Assembly: GCA_030248135.1 (NCBI GenBank) | Contig: JASANC010005442.1 | Location: 20,686-84,685, forward strand | Direction: 5' to 3' | Source: Theristus sp. LFF4_11 | Taxonomy: Eukaryota > Nematoda > Chromadorea > Monhysterida > Xyalidae | Length of the DNA: 64,000 nt | In this document: piece by piece, positions 1 through 10,783 of the stretch | Position numbering within the stretch: the stretch's first letter is position 1 | Layout: each line of letters opens with the position of its first letter | Program-made: the position numbers and the translations under genes | Notes under the pieces: generated by a model | Told to the model about the DNA's origin: nothing | The model's input: only the letters and a program-made list of their open reading frames with translations | Database searches by the model: none

Positions 1-260
1 CAGGGGGCGCTGCGGTATGCGTGTACCTGGCGAAACCGCAAACAGCAAAGTTCAATTTTCGCAGTCAAACAGACAAAACAGGCGTTGCCTGTGCCAAATG
101 TTCAAATTTGTTTCAGTCGGTGAGCTGAACTGATATCAAACTTTCAGTGTCATGAAAAGTCAAACGTAACGCCACAGTCCTTTTCTTAATCTTTTTTCTG
201 TGGTGATAGCTCTGTTTAAAATTGAAAAAAAAACAACGTTGCTTTGCGGCCAGACTGCAG

Positions 261-410
261 TGTCTGTTCGCACGCCGCAGCCGCTGGCCGTATGACGAGC
301 TGTCTGCGTACCTGAGTGACGTCACTGACGAGAAGCAGATCGGGGCGCTTGTCGCGAAACACTGCCGCTCTGCCGTGGTGGACGGGCTCAAGTGGTACAA
401 TCTACGGTGA
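261..410 (+). CDS. DSCC1: DSCC1 (DCC1), C-terminal exon only
   Basis: Last exon of a gene entering from the left edge. After a TGCAG acceptor (ending at 260) the frame encodes 49 residues up to TGA at 408-410. It contains the stretches RWPYDELSAYLSDV and DEKQIGALVAKHCRS, then DGLKWYNLR at the end. This pattern (W, x-E/D-L-x-x-Y, an EKQxIGALLxKY-like helix, then a short strand ending in VKxYxSR) matches, from memory, the C-terminal winged-helix end of DSCC1. DSCC1 is the subunit that with CTF8 and CTF18 forms the alternative PCNA loader used in sister-chromatid cohesion. It is the only gene here on the plus strand and it converges on the minus-strand genes. An alternative acceptor at CCAG (ending at 253) would add a few residues. 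The stretch 1-60 may carry the end of the preceding exon but I could not place its donor. Identification is by recalled similarity, so moderate confidence. Confidence 0.6.
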   Translation, partial: CLFARRSRWPYDELSAYLSDVTDEKQIGALVAKHCRSAVVDGLKWYNLR

Positions 411-966
411 AACACTGAAACGCTGGCAGTGCATGCAATCAAGTGCTTTTCACCGCGGTTTTGTATTTTCAATTTATGGGAAGCAGAAAACTCGTTGTAA
501 CTTTAGTGGTTGTTCATCAAGTGACTCAGTGAAGAGCGTTGCATTTGTTTGTGTTTGTTTGTTTTTGTATCGCTCGGTTTTTATTGTCTACGGACTGATC
601 TCGTTAGATTCGCTCATTTTTCACTCACTTGAACTTTGCTTTTGAATTTCGTCATGTTGATATTCACAAGCTATGATAAAATTGACATTCCGTCGGATAT
701 TGCTGTTAGATGGCTGCAACTCGGAAGTCAAGTTATGCATTTAAGCTTGACGGCATGCGCTTTACCTTTTTTGTTTATGCTTTTTTTTATTTTCAGAAAA
801 CTCAGTTGAATCAGAAGTATATCTATCGACCGATGAGTGATCGGTAAACTCAGTCAACAAAATGAAATAAAAACCAGATGAAGACAAATATGAACATTGC
901 GAGTGGTATGAAACTTATTTTACAAACGTGTGTCAATTTGTGATCATCAGTCCATCCGTGCATGCA
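411..966. other. DSCC1 3' flank, nothing further seen
   Basis: AT-rich DNA between the DSCC1 stop codon and the small convergent ORF. It presumably carries the DSCC1 3' UTR. I see no convincing coding exon or repeat. Confidence 0.5.
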
Positions 967-1119
967 TCATTTCGTCTTCAACTCTGCCGCACGCACGTCA
1001 CCGCTGGCGTACTTTGGACTGGAGAAGTTGACGACGAACCACGGGATCACCACTGGAAGCAGCATCACGAACGCAACGAACGCTGCCAGAAAGTAGACGC
1101 ACGCCCAGAAGAACTCCAT
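967..1119 (-). CDS. Candidate 50-residue single-pass membrane micropeptide
   Basis: Open frame from ATG (1117-1119, context CAAAAATGG, a good animal start) to TGA (967-969). It encodes 50 residues: MEFFWAC, then about 28 almost uninterrupted hydrophobic residues through PVVIPWFVVNF, then a short polar tail ending RAAELKTK. The composition is that of a small single-pass membrane protein with a lysine-rich end. It lies 1.26 kb downstream of the FMO stop codon. I do not recognise a family. It could be a real micropeptide, the last exon of an unseen gene, or chance; codon use is GC-rich at third positions like the genuine genes here, which favours a real protein. Function unknown. Confidence 0.4.
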   Translation of the reverse strand: MEFFWACVYFLAAFVAFVMLLPVVIPWFVVNFSSPKYASGDVRAAELKTK

Positions 1120-2383
1120 TTTTGTGTTGCCCGATATTACCGTCGCGATTGCAGCGTGTGAGTTCGGATCGGATTGATTTTAGTTCAGTTTTGAACGCTG
1201 GTTGGTTAGAACGTAGCTTTAGACGAAGTGTGGTCGGGTTTTCTGATAGATCAGTAAGAATTGTCGATGCCTGTAAAGTGCTTGAAAAATAGTGTTGAGC
1301 AATGCTGTTGGATATCCAGTAGTATGAATTATTGCCGATGATGGATTACAGTACACTTGGTCAACCATCAGTGTTGTAGCTTACCATATAACTTTTTAGC
1401 TAAAATCAAATTACATAGAAAGAGTATTCATTCGCCATGTGAACTTGCATGGAGGATGAATATTCTCTGTATACACTAAACGTTGATTTTAGCTTTGGAT
1501 AACTGTCGAAAAGTTCAATGCGCATCAGACCATGAAAGTATAAATCCAGTTAAAAAAACAAAGCAATAACATTACAGAGAGAGCCGCTGAAATGACTGGA
1601 AATTTCTGAGCATATTGAACATCTAATCCAAGAAAGGAAGAGACGAATTGCTCGACTCACCAATCTTGGCAGTGACTGTGTTCAGTCTGATTTAACAGGT
1701 CAGGGTTGCACTGTGGCACACTTGTGGTTGTTTTTACACGCACCAGTGGTTGACCAATTTGCGCACAACATGTTGTACTTTACTGACACATGCATTACAT
1801 TTATTGCACATGCATGTTGTATGCCCCAATGTGCGTGGGTAACGGTGAACGTGGCTGTAGATTTTTATCAGCTGGCGAATCCAACGGTGCACGTATTTTT
1901 TGTCTTATTCCGCAATGCGAATCCGCTAACTTTAGTGGGACGCGCCAGAGAACAGTTGATTTTATTGATTTTTTTAAAATCAGGAATGAACAGTTCCAAA
2001 AGTCAGACAAACATATGCGCACAAACAATAATGCACCAGTTGAAGATGAGCAAAAATACGTGCAAGCGAAAAGTAAAACGTGTAAAAAGCAGATGTGTTA
2101 TAAATTTCAGGTTGATTGTTAAATTGGTATGATGACGCACAAGATGACGCAATTTTGTAAACAAAAACAGCACAAGAAACAAGAAACAGTGAGTCCCTTG
2201 CGTTCCTACGCAAAATGCTCTGCAATATTTCTTTTGCAATTTACAATAAACACAATAAATTGGATCCACTGAAACAAACTAACTGAAACAGAAAACAGAA
2301 AAGAAACTGAGACCTGCAAATGGTTCATGTACAATCACTAAATCACAAAAAACGACACCATCAAAATCAAAGAATTTTCGAAG
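1120..2383. other. Intergenic, FMO 3' flank
   Basis: About 1.26 kb of AT-rich sequence downstream of the FMO stop. Several open frames exist on both strands but none has splice signals, recognisable motifs or coding-like composition. No repeat recognised. Confidence 0.5.
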
Positions 2384-5335
2384 CTACCAGAACAAATAGA
2401 TTACGAGCAGCAGCACGATGCAGAACAACGCCACCGAATAGAAATCAATCTGTTCAGCTGGCCGTGAAGTCGGCGGTTTCGTCGCCGCGATCACGCGTTG
2501 CTGCAAGTTCACGATCGCGTCACGTGCGCCCGCCCACGGATGCGGCCCGACCAGTCGATAGTGATACGCGGCCATCGGACCGAACAGCAGCTCATACGCC
2601 AGTGGCGGGTCGCTCAGCAGAAAGTGACGCCAATCCGGCAGGCAACCGATCATTGCCGCCAACTCGTCCGTGAAAATTGAGTAGTCGACCTGAGCGTAGT
2701 GACACTTTAGACTCGATTTTGTGCTAAACTCACTGAAAACCGTTCGAAATGGTTCGCTATATACGCTAGAAAAAAGTACCATACCTTAGCAGGAACCAAA
2801 GTGGCTGCCATTGTTGCTACCATACCATTCTCGTTACCATTCACCACACAATAAAAGAACATGATTCCCAAAAAACGCTGTATTTTTTCATGCCATGCTC
2901 TGTGGTATTATGATATGAAATCAACAATGGTAGCCACTTCGGTACCGGCTATGGTATAGTATTTGGTATCTTTTCCAGTGTCATACCTGAATCGTGTGCC
3001 GTCGACTGGCGACGAACTGTTTCGCCATTGCGTCCAGTTTGCGGTCAATGTCGGCGTTCATCGCTTCGCGACTCGGCAACTGCGTTCGCCCGGACAACAC
3101 ATCGCAGAACACGCGACACTGCATCTCGCTGATCGGCATTATCGACCCAGACGGCTGGATCAGTCCGATGATGGCCAACGTCTCCGGACGCGCTAGTTTC
3201 GGCTCGTACATGAATTGATACAGACGGACACGGTTCTCAACGACTGGGATCAGTTCTCCGTTTTCTAAGGCCGGAAACGAAAACGAATAGCCGGTGCAGA
3301 CGAGCACTTCATCGATGTCGTCCACATGCGTGCCGTCGACAAATTCTAACGAATGTGCGCCGGTGAAACGAGCGATTTGTGGCTTCACGCGGATTGTGCC
3401 TGTGATGTTTCCAATACAGCGATTTTAACAAAAATTGCTTGTTGCGCAACTACAGCCAACCAGTTGGTTATCTGGATTTACACAGTGCGAATGCATTCAC
3501 TGATCGCATTGTACCTACCGCAAGCGATTCGATTCGGCAGTTCATCGTTGACAGTTAGATGTGCACCGAACGGTGGATGGTTCGGTTTCAAGCCGTACAC
3601 TTCATGGTCGAAGCGATAATTGAGTACCAGTGCAGTGAGGCTGTGTCGCGGAAAATTATGATCAGGTATTGGATTTTTAGGAAACAGGCTGAAGATGACA
3701 CTTCACAGTTAGCAAAACTCACTAGTTTGCCAACCAGTGACACGTCGTTCGCAGTTTTGTTATGAATCTGGTATTCAAGACGTTGTCGACCGGTTCACCC
3801 CTGAACCACACTCGGTTGACCACCCACGAACCGCGACGTGTCACCAAATAGACCGAAAATGAAAATCGGTTTACTGTGATGTTTTTCGGCAAATGCAATT
3901 TATTTTTGCTAAAGACTATTTTTCAACGTGTCGGACTGAAATGACGTCATCATTTTAAAAGCGCCCGTTTGCCGTGCACAGATACCAGAATTTCAGTTTG
4001 ATTCACCGCTTCGTGAACAACCATGCTTACATTTCGAGTTGTCGTGCAAGACAAGCGCATGTTCCAGAGCACTTGACGTCATTTCTGTCCGATACGTTTG
4101 AATAAATAGGCTATGCTTTCAAACTAGTTGCACCTGGCTCGCGATCCGGCTCAGTTCTACGGCGGCGTCACCACCAGAGTTGCCGATGCCGATCACCACG
4201 ACCCGTTTGTCCTCGAATCCAACATGATCACGATACGTGTGACTGTGGCGGATGCGACCTTTGAACAATTGTTCGCCCTCGAAGTGCGCCTGATACTCGT
4301 GCACGTGATGCCCGGAGCAGCAGAGTACTCCGTCAACAAGCAGCTCGCGCTTTTCACCGGTTTCACTGAGTGGAATGTCGCAGACAAAAAAAACCATAAG
4401 ATCTGCCACGTATCTTCTATAATACGGGGGCTGTTCGTTTCTTGTGTTCGGTGCCAGTGAAAGGTACAACGAACAACAGAAGCTCACAGTATGATCAAGA
4501 AATCATATTGTACATCCAATGTTAACAATTGAAATCGTGGTGACCCATGCAAAATACTCAAACGACAATCAAAGCAACTCACAGATTCTCTGTGAACACT
4601 CGCCATTGGCCGGTTTCGGCGTAGTTCTCGGTACGAACAACGTTCGTCACCAGCACTCTGAATTGGATGTAGTTTTGCAGCGAGAAGTTCTCGGCGTACA
4701 TGCGCAAGTACTTCAGCATCTGCAGCAGAAGGAGCAGGAAGTGCAATAAGTGAAGACGAACCGCAATAGAAGTTCGTTGATATGTATGTATCACGAAAAT
4801 GTGCCCACCTCGGTGTTGTGCATGTAGTTGGCGGTTTGCGGTGGCGGCGGGTAGTCGCTATAGGCGGTCATCTCTTTGCTTGTGTTGATCACGGTGCTCT
4901 TCATGACGCAACCTTCGGCTGAATGGAAATCACTAAATTTTAGTTCGAACCGATATGACGTCATGTGGTTCAAAAGATGTGTTTGTCTTTGTCATGCATG
5001 GCAACAGGACTTTCAGTTTGGCTGATCCGGAACGTGAGAAAAAACGTGAAGGATGAAACTAAACTGAATTTCATGGTGCATGTGCATGAGAAATAGCCGT
5101 TTCTAAAACAGCTGACGTCATTTCAATTCAACTCGTTTGAATAAAATTGCAAAGTTGACAAACAGAACACAAGCATTCAGGTCAGACTTGGGTCAACTTC
5201 TTTTCGATATCGCCAGAGACCACCAATGTCCTTTGACTTTTCGAAGCAGATCGGCTCAAATCCATACTCGAGGCAGACGCGAATCGCCGGCAGGCCACTG
5301 GCGCCACTACCGATTATGGCAATCCGTTTCGTCAT
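2384..5335 (-). CDS. Flavin-containing monooxygenase (FMO), 8 exons
   Basis: NADPH- and O2-dependent oxygenation of soft nucleophiles (N, S) at the ER membrane. Model: complement of 5188-5335, 4809-4918, 4583-4719, 4134-4365, 3723-3853, 3519-3688, 2987-3399, 2384-2689; about 548 residues, close to the usual 530. Start ATG at 5335 is followed at once by the FAD-binding GSGASG. Exon 4 carries the FMO signature [11 protein letters not shown] (FxGxxxHSxxY) and the NADPH-binding GIGNSG. The seventh exon has CTGY in place of the usual ATGY. The protein ends with a hydrophobic anchor, [19 protein letters not shown]. Introns hold three MITEs. The intron at 3689-3722 is only 34 bp, with a CTAAC branch motif. 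The junction 4134/3853 lacks a normal AG acceptor (see findings), so the gene is either a recent pseudogene or has one base missing in the assembly. Which FMO isoform cannot be told. Confidence 0.9.
2777..2959. mobile_element. MITE, family B, in FMO intron
   Basis: Arms 2777-2816 and 2922-2959 are inverted repeats of about 38-40 bp (left TACCATACCTTAGCAGGAAC, right ends CGGCTATGGTATA) with roughly 85% match. No coding capacity. It fills most of the last FMO intron (2690-2986). Confidence 0.7.
3916..4109. mobile_element. MITE, family A (GACGTCA arms), copy 1
   Basis: Terminal inverted repeats of about 34 bp: left arm 3916-3949 and right arm 4074-4109 share the core TCGGACnGAAATGACGTCA. No ORF. 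It occupies almost the whole FMO intron between 3854 and 4133, with its right tip 24 bp from the splice donor. Confidence 0.75.
4935..5148. mobile_element. MITE, family A, copy 2
   Basis: Imperfect terminal inverted repeats around TGACGTCA (4955-4962 region and 5113-5120) ending in TTCGAAC / GTTTGAATAAAATT. The interior shares ACTTTCAGTTTGGCTGA with copy 3 at about 32113. It lies in FMO intron 1. Confidence 0.65.
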
Positions 5336-6428
5336 TTTTTCCCGTGTCGTTTTTGTGTTTGGTTTGCTTGTGATGAGCTACGATTTACAAGCGTTGGTAA
5401 TGAATTCAATAAATACTCAGTTTATTAAAAAGCCAGTCAGAAAGGAGATGTGTTTACTTGTTTGCTCTGACACTCAACTGCGCTTACCGCTGTGTAGCTT
5501 GGCTGTTTCGAATAAGCGTTTGGCGAATAAAAGCTGATAGATAATGAAAACCTTGTGCACATTGGACTGCTTTTCAATAAACAAAACATCAAAACCAAGC
5601 CGTATATTATCTTATCGTGTTCTTTCACATCGCAACGTTTGTATACCCGTACAGGGTGGCGCGAATAAACTTCTGATTTTATTGTTTATTGCCAAATGTA
5701 GTAGCATCCGATTGCCGTCATAGAACCCGGTGAACACAGTGAGTTCCGTCCGCATTTCGTGTTACACTGGGAAAAGTAGTTGCAATGTTGTCTTGTTATC
5801 TATTTTTGTGCACTGACCAGTCAGCTGCATTTGGTACTGCTGAACACGCTTTGCACCACCCTGTACAAGTTGCACGTGGAAGCATTGATCTACTGACGCT
5901 GAACTTTGGCGTCGTATCTGCCACACACAATGTGACTAGGTTGGTTGGGTTTCGTAACGCGGTTTAGTCAAGCGACTTGAAAAATTACATGTTTTTTTTG
6001 TTCTTTAATGCGCATATCTGATGTTGCTGGATTTGGATCACTGCAACGATTACAGAGGTAACAGAAAACAACAGCCAAAAGATGAAAAAACTGGAAAAAA
6101 ACATGAAAGAAAGATACAATACACTGGTTTGAAATGCGAGACGGTGAAATATTTTGACTGAGTTGAAATGGCAAACGAAACCGATAGTTTGAGAAATGCA
6201 CACAGCAGCTGCAGGAATGTCCTGGATTTCTGAAATCACACGGTGGACTAACCAGACTGGCGGGGATGTAAAAAGTAGTGTAAAGGTAAAAAATGCAAAG
6301 TAGGCTGGAAATTGACTAGAGTTGTCACTATATGAAACACCCTGTTGTTTTTATTTTCTTATGCTGGTTTTATACTTTGCTTAACGCCGTCATTCAACAG
6401 TAGTTCTTCAGCGTCTGTCCTCATAGAG
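5336..6428. other. Intergenic between FMO start and SLC5 gene end
   Basis: Contains the FMO upstream region and the 3' flank of the solute carrier. GTACAGGGTGG at 5650-5660 and its reverse complement near 5857-5867 could be the tips of a roughly 220-bp MITE, but I found no clear target duplication. No promoter motif identified. Confidence 0.4.
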
Positions 6429-9400
6429 CTATTCTGGAATCAGAAAAATCCATTTTCGAAATATCGGAATCGATTTCGCTTCAAGATGTAAGCGTTGAAA
6501 AATGCTTGCCCGATTATCAGCGAATGATGATTCAAGTTTGATCATTTCTTGTTCAACTTTGTCATCTATATCGTCCTCTTCTGGTCTCATTTTGCGCGCA
6601 GAAAACAGCAGCTTCGAATCGACTTTGTTTTCAAAACGAACGTCTGATAAAAAGGACCATTTGAACTTTCACTTGAAAAAATAAATAATAAGATTCTTTA
6701 AAAAATTGCTGAGTACCTGTTAGAATGCTAACGACAATACAGACGGCCAAAAACGACAGAACACCCGTTAGTGTGTAATATTGGTACGAGATTCGAAAGA
6801 CCCACGAGACGGTTGATCTGGATCATCGAAACAACAAATTAAAACTTGGCGCAAAGTTTTAAATAAGTTCAATCAAATGCTTTGTACCCATTCCCGGCGA
6901 TCACTTCATTGAAGCGAACAGGGAGGCTAATATTCGTTTGAGCAAATTGCGATGTTGAAAAGTTGGCATGGCATGTTTGAGACATGTGGCCAAGTGGCAC
7001 GGCACGCACGCCATGCGCAAGCGCACTGAACCCAATGTACCTGCAAACAAACAACATGAGTTTAATAAACCTTGTTTCTAGCCAAGGCAAACCCACACAA
7101 GCATCCAGAACGCAGTCAAGTAAGACAACTTTGGACTTTTCGTTTAAGAGGTTAATCATAGTTCACGAGTTAAAAACTTAAATTAAGTGAAATAGTTAAA
7201 ACTTCTCGGCGGGATTCGATTTCGCAAGCGCACGGACAAGAATCTAATGCGCTACCCTACCACCAACCCACGGAAAGACAAACAAATATATATTTCGGGA
7301 CAACATATGATAGTGACAAAGGTAAAGTATAAACAAATTATTTACGCGTTGAAAAGGCACGATGCGACCAGTCCTGCTAAGGCGCCCCAGTGATTTGCGA
7401 ATGGCAGAAATAGACCGGCCGTAAAAGCACCCAACACGGGACCACCGAACAAGCCGAAGATTGTCATTGCAAGCTGAAAACGTTCGGTTCGTGAGGAAAG
7501 TATTTGCCGTGACAGACAGCAGAACTTCAAAGAAGCTGAACCTGCAGGATAGTTGATTTTAACAAGCTCAACAAGAATGCCAGCGAGATGACGAGAAGAC
7601 CAATGGTAACGGCTGCAAACTTTCGTCCATCAGTTGATAAGAATAACAAAAAAATCAGAATTCACTGTAACTAATGAGGCGAACAAATGAGGCGAGTGGC
7701 AACGGATCCATGTTCGGCAGAGATTCGTTGACCTAAGCAACATTCAGCAATGAGTTGCACAAAATCTTCATAGATGACCGCGCTGAGCGAATTGCAACCA
7801 CCGGCCAGTGTACTGAAATCAACTCCGTGACTGTAAATCAAGTTTTCAAAGATGAGAACAAAGCTACACAATTTACAATTTACCTCAATCCTGCGCTGTA
7901 GATGGCGGATACGAACAAACCAGGAAGACCGACAATGTGGTGCAACTGATTCATCACGTAAAACGGCAGCAGCTTTAACCAAAAGAAGAAATTTAGTTGA
8001 AGATTTTCAGGACTTGGTTGACTTCTTCTCTCAAAATCAACGAATCTCTTTCATAAAGCCACAAACCTGATCGAATTTCTTTATCATGTTTGCCGTTTGC
8101 GGGTCGCACTCCGCGTACACAGCATACATGATCAGCCCGATCAACGTGTACAACGTGATCGCTATGATGTTGAACGGAATGTTCAGTAGAAGAATGCTGA
8201 AGGGAAGACGATCCAGATTGTTGTTTAAAAATGTAAACCACAATATGTGCAAAAATATCAACTGTAGATATATTGCGAATAACAAACGTCTGAACGCTGC
8301 GTAGCGTCGGCATCGAGATGTAACGTTGAACGGTCATCTGGTTGGCGGCGAACAACGACCAAATCATGAACGAACCACCAATCATCAGAGTCCATGTTGA
8401 ATGTCGGACCGTTGGATCGAGTCGATGGCTAAATGTTAAAATATCTAACAACAAAAGTACAGAGCGGGCCTCAGACGCTGTAGCATCTTCTATGACTGTT
8501 CACGGGACACTCAGCGCACATGCACTTGATACCAAACCACAGGAGTTTGGTACGTTCTTCAGGTTTCTGGAACCGTTCGGGAAGTTACAAAAATAAAAAG
8601 AAAGACTTCTGTCGTCAAAAAATTGTTACTCGTTGAGCTGCAGTCGCCGGCCTCGTGTGTTCCAGTCGATCAGCACGGAGAAGCCGCCCAATTTACACAA
8701 GCCACAGACGACCACCACGGTGAGACCGATCACAATCAAGCAGCTCTGTATTGCGGACGTGTAGACGACGGCCTTGGCACCGCCCTGAAGTTCAGTAAAA
8801 TTTTAGTTTAAAATGTCAGACAAGTTTGAATCAGGCTATCAGACAAAAAAACCGGGAAGCACAAAAAAACTTACGGAAGATGCGTAGAACGTGGCTAGCA
8901 GTCCGGTGACGAGAATGCTGGTGGTCAACGACAGCGGAGTCACTTGGCTTAACGCTAACGCCGGTGCGTACAAGACGACGGCAAGATAGAGCAGCATTTG
9001 CGTCAGAAAGATACACGACGCCAATAGGCGTACGGCGGCACTGAACCGCAGTTGCAGATACTGAAGCCGCATGAAAAGATCACCCGGTGTGCTTTCAGGA
9101 CTGGGCGGGTGGAGCGCATGACCCCCAGCTTCGCAGTATGGGCCGTGGTCCACGGGACGGTCAGCGTCCATTCACCCCAATATTTTAACCACCGGAGTTT
9201 GGTACTTTTCCGCTTTATAGGAATGACAAAACACGTTGCCGTTTGTAAAACTGATGAATAAATTGGAAGATCTACCATTATCAAAGAATTATCAAAGAGA
9301 AGACCATTCACAAATCTGTGATAACCAAGAGACCTACCTGATAAGCGGATGTCAACTTGAGCAAATAGATCGTCGGCATGTAGACGTAGGCTGCGACCGG

Positions 9401-9752
9401 GAACGCAACGCAGTACATAACGGCGTACCAGTACATCATGGTGCCGTACGTGTACACCTCTACTGGGAAACCAAGCAAACTGACGGCCGAGAGAAAGGTC
9501 GCCATAACGGTCAACGCCATTGGCAGCACCGAGAACTGTCTGAAATCGTGTTTTTTCGTTTAACTTGGTTTGTTCAGCACGTAACGTCGTAATTTTCTTT
9601 GCTCCCTATTTAAACCTGTTGCCGAGAAGCACTTCACTGCTGGTTTTCTGGCCGCGAATCGCAAATACGGCGCCGATAATGGCGAACACCAACAAAACAC
9701 CAGTAAATATGACGAAGTCGACGACGCCGAAACTGTTGACACCGTCGGTCAT
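6429..9752 (-). CDS. Sodium-coupled solute transporter, SLC5A6/5A8/5A12 type, 13 exons
   Basis: Na+-driven uptake of monocarboxylates, vitamins or iodide-like anions across the plasma membrane; substrate not predictable here. Model: complement of 9616-9752, 9338-9539, 8875-9060, 8630-8784, 8288-8428, 8067-8196, 7884-7972, 7704-7812, 7542-7619, 7346-7473, 6888-7040, 6717-6817, 6429-6643; about 607 residues, normal for SLC5. Supporting blocks: [46 protein letters not shown] (exon 4), [31 protein letters not shown] and [14 protein letters not shown], each in the family order. Hydrophobic segments alternate throughout, and the protein ends with a charged cytoplasmic tail. Exon 1 (ATG at 9752) encodes the first membrane helix. 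The junction 7704/7619 is uncertain: an ACTGATGGACGAAAG stretch just upstream also looks coding but has no AG acceptor before it. Family assignment secure, member not. Confidence 0.88.
7196..7276 (-). pseudogene. tRNA-like sequence (tRNA pseudogene or SINE head)
   Basis: On the minus strand this intronic stretch has an A-box-like TGGTGGTAGGGTAGCGC and, about 45 bp later, a B-box-like ATCGAATCCCGC, in tRNA order and spacing. The anticodon arm does not fold into a proper 7-base loop and two T-stem pairs are lost. It is therefore not a working tRNA. It could be the head of a SINE; no second copy was noticed. Confidence 0.35.
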
Positions 9753-10783
9753 CTTGACAGCCGGGTGACGACGGGGTTTCCTAGCGTTGAAGCGGTGAAT
9801 TCACGGTTAACATTTTTTGAACATTCATTTTTTCCATAAAAGTATACTTTCGCTTTGATGATCTTTCTTGAGATACATCAACGAAATGTAATCAGCAGAT
9901 AGCCGTTTGCGTTTTCGAGTTTTACGCAAAAAATAAAACATTGACCACCGCACAACTGAATTGATAATTTTATTTCTTTATTACCCTATCATTAGCTAGG
10001 TTATGGACTTTATCGAAAAGTATCTGCATCATGATTGAAAAGCTGGAAGCTTACAGTGTAAAGAGAATTTGTTAAAGTGTGAAAACATTTGACTGAGCTG
10101 TCACGTATTTTTTCTAACGCTCAACCGTTTTGCAGATGCTTTTCTCACAACAACGAAAAACCGATAAAATTATGTCAGTCTGTCAGCACATCGTGCATGA
10201 TGTGTGCGGCAGGCAGACATATGGCGAAGTTTTTTTTGCAACATTGCAAAGAAAAACAACAATATTTAGTAGCGATGTAAGCTGTGTTTGTTGATCAAGT
10301 TGTTCCCCATTTACAATCCAACCAAGTATCGCAGTTATGTTAATCGCACGAAACAATCATGCCATATGGTGGTTGGGGTGAATTTAAACGTTATTGTTTA
10401 TAAAATTTTGCTGGAAAAGCCTCCAAAACATCCAGAACAATACAAATTTTAATTAAAATTGACATCAATTCACAGGTGAACAACACAACAAGTGTCATAT
10501 CAGTACAGCTTTTACAACAGAACGAAAATAAATTATACCAGTAATTCTGCACCGTAAAGTTCTATTTTTCATGAGAAAATATACAATAGATCTAAATCTC
10601 GCAAGCACAGATAAAATAGAAATAACAGCAAAGAAATTTCCCATCAATAAACAAAACATGAACAGAGCAGATGACAGCAACAATAGAAATTGAAAAAAAA
10701 TACATTTATATTTGTGGAAGTGCGCGACGGCTAGTGCAGTTTTTGTACAACATTTTGACAAGAAAAAACAATGAAAAGCAATG
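9753..10783. other. Intergenic between SLC5 gene and QSER1-like gene end
   Basis: AT-rich, with scattered short open frames that lack splice signals or motifs. It should contain the SLC5 promoter and the QSER1-like 3' UTR; I cannot point to specific sites. Confidence 0.4.

Noticed and set aside
1713..2132. 139-residue plus-strand ORF
   Set aside because: Overlaps equally long frames on both strands; no motif, codon use unlike the real genes.
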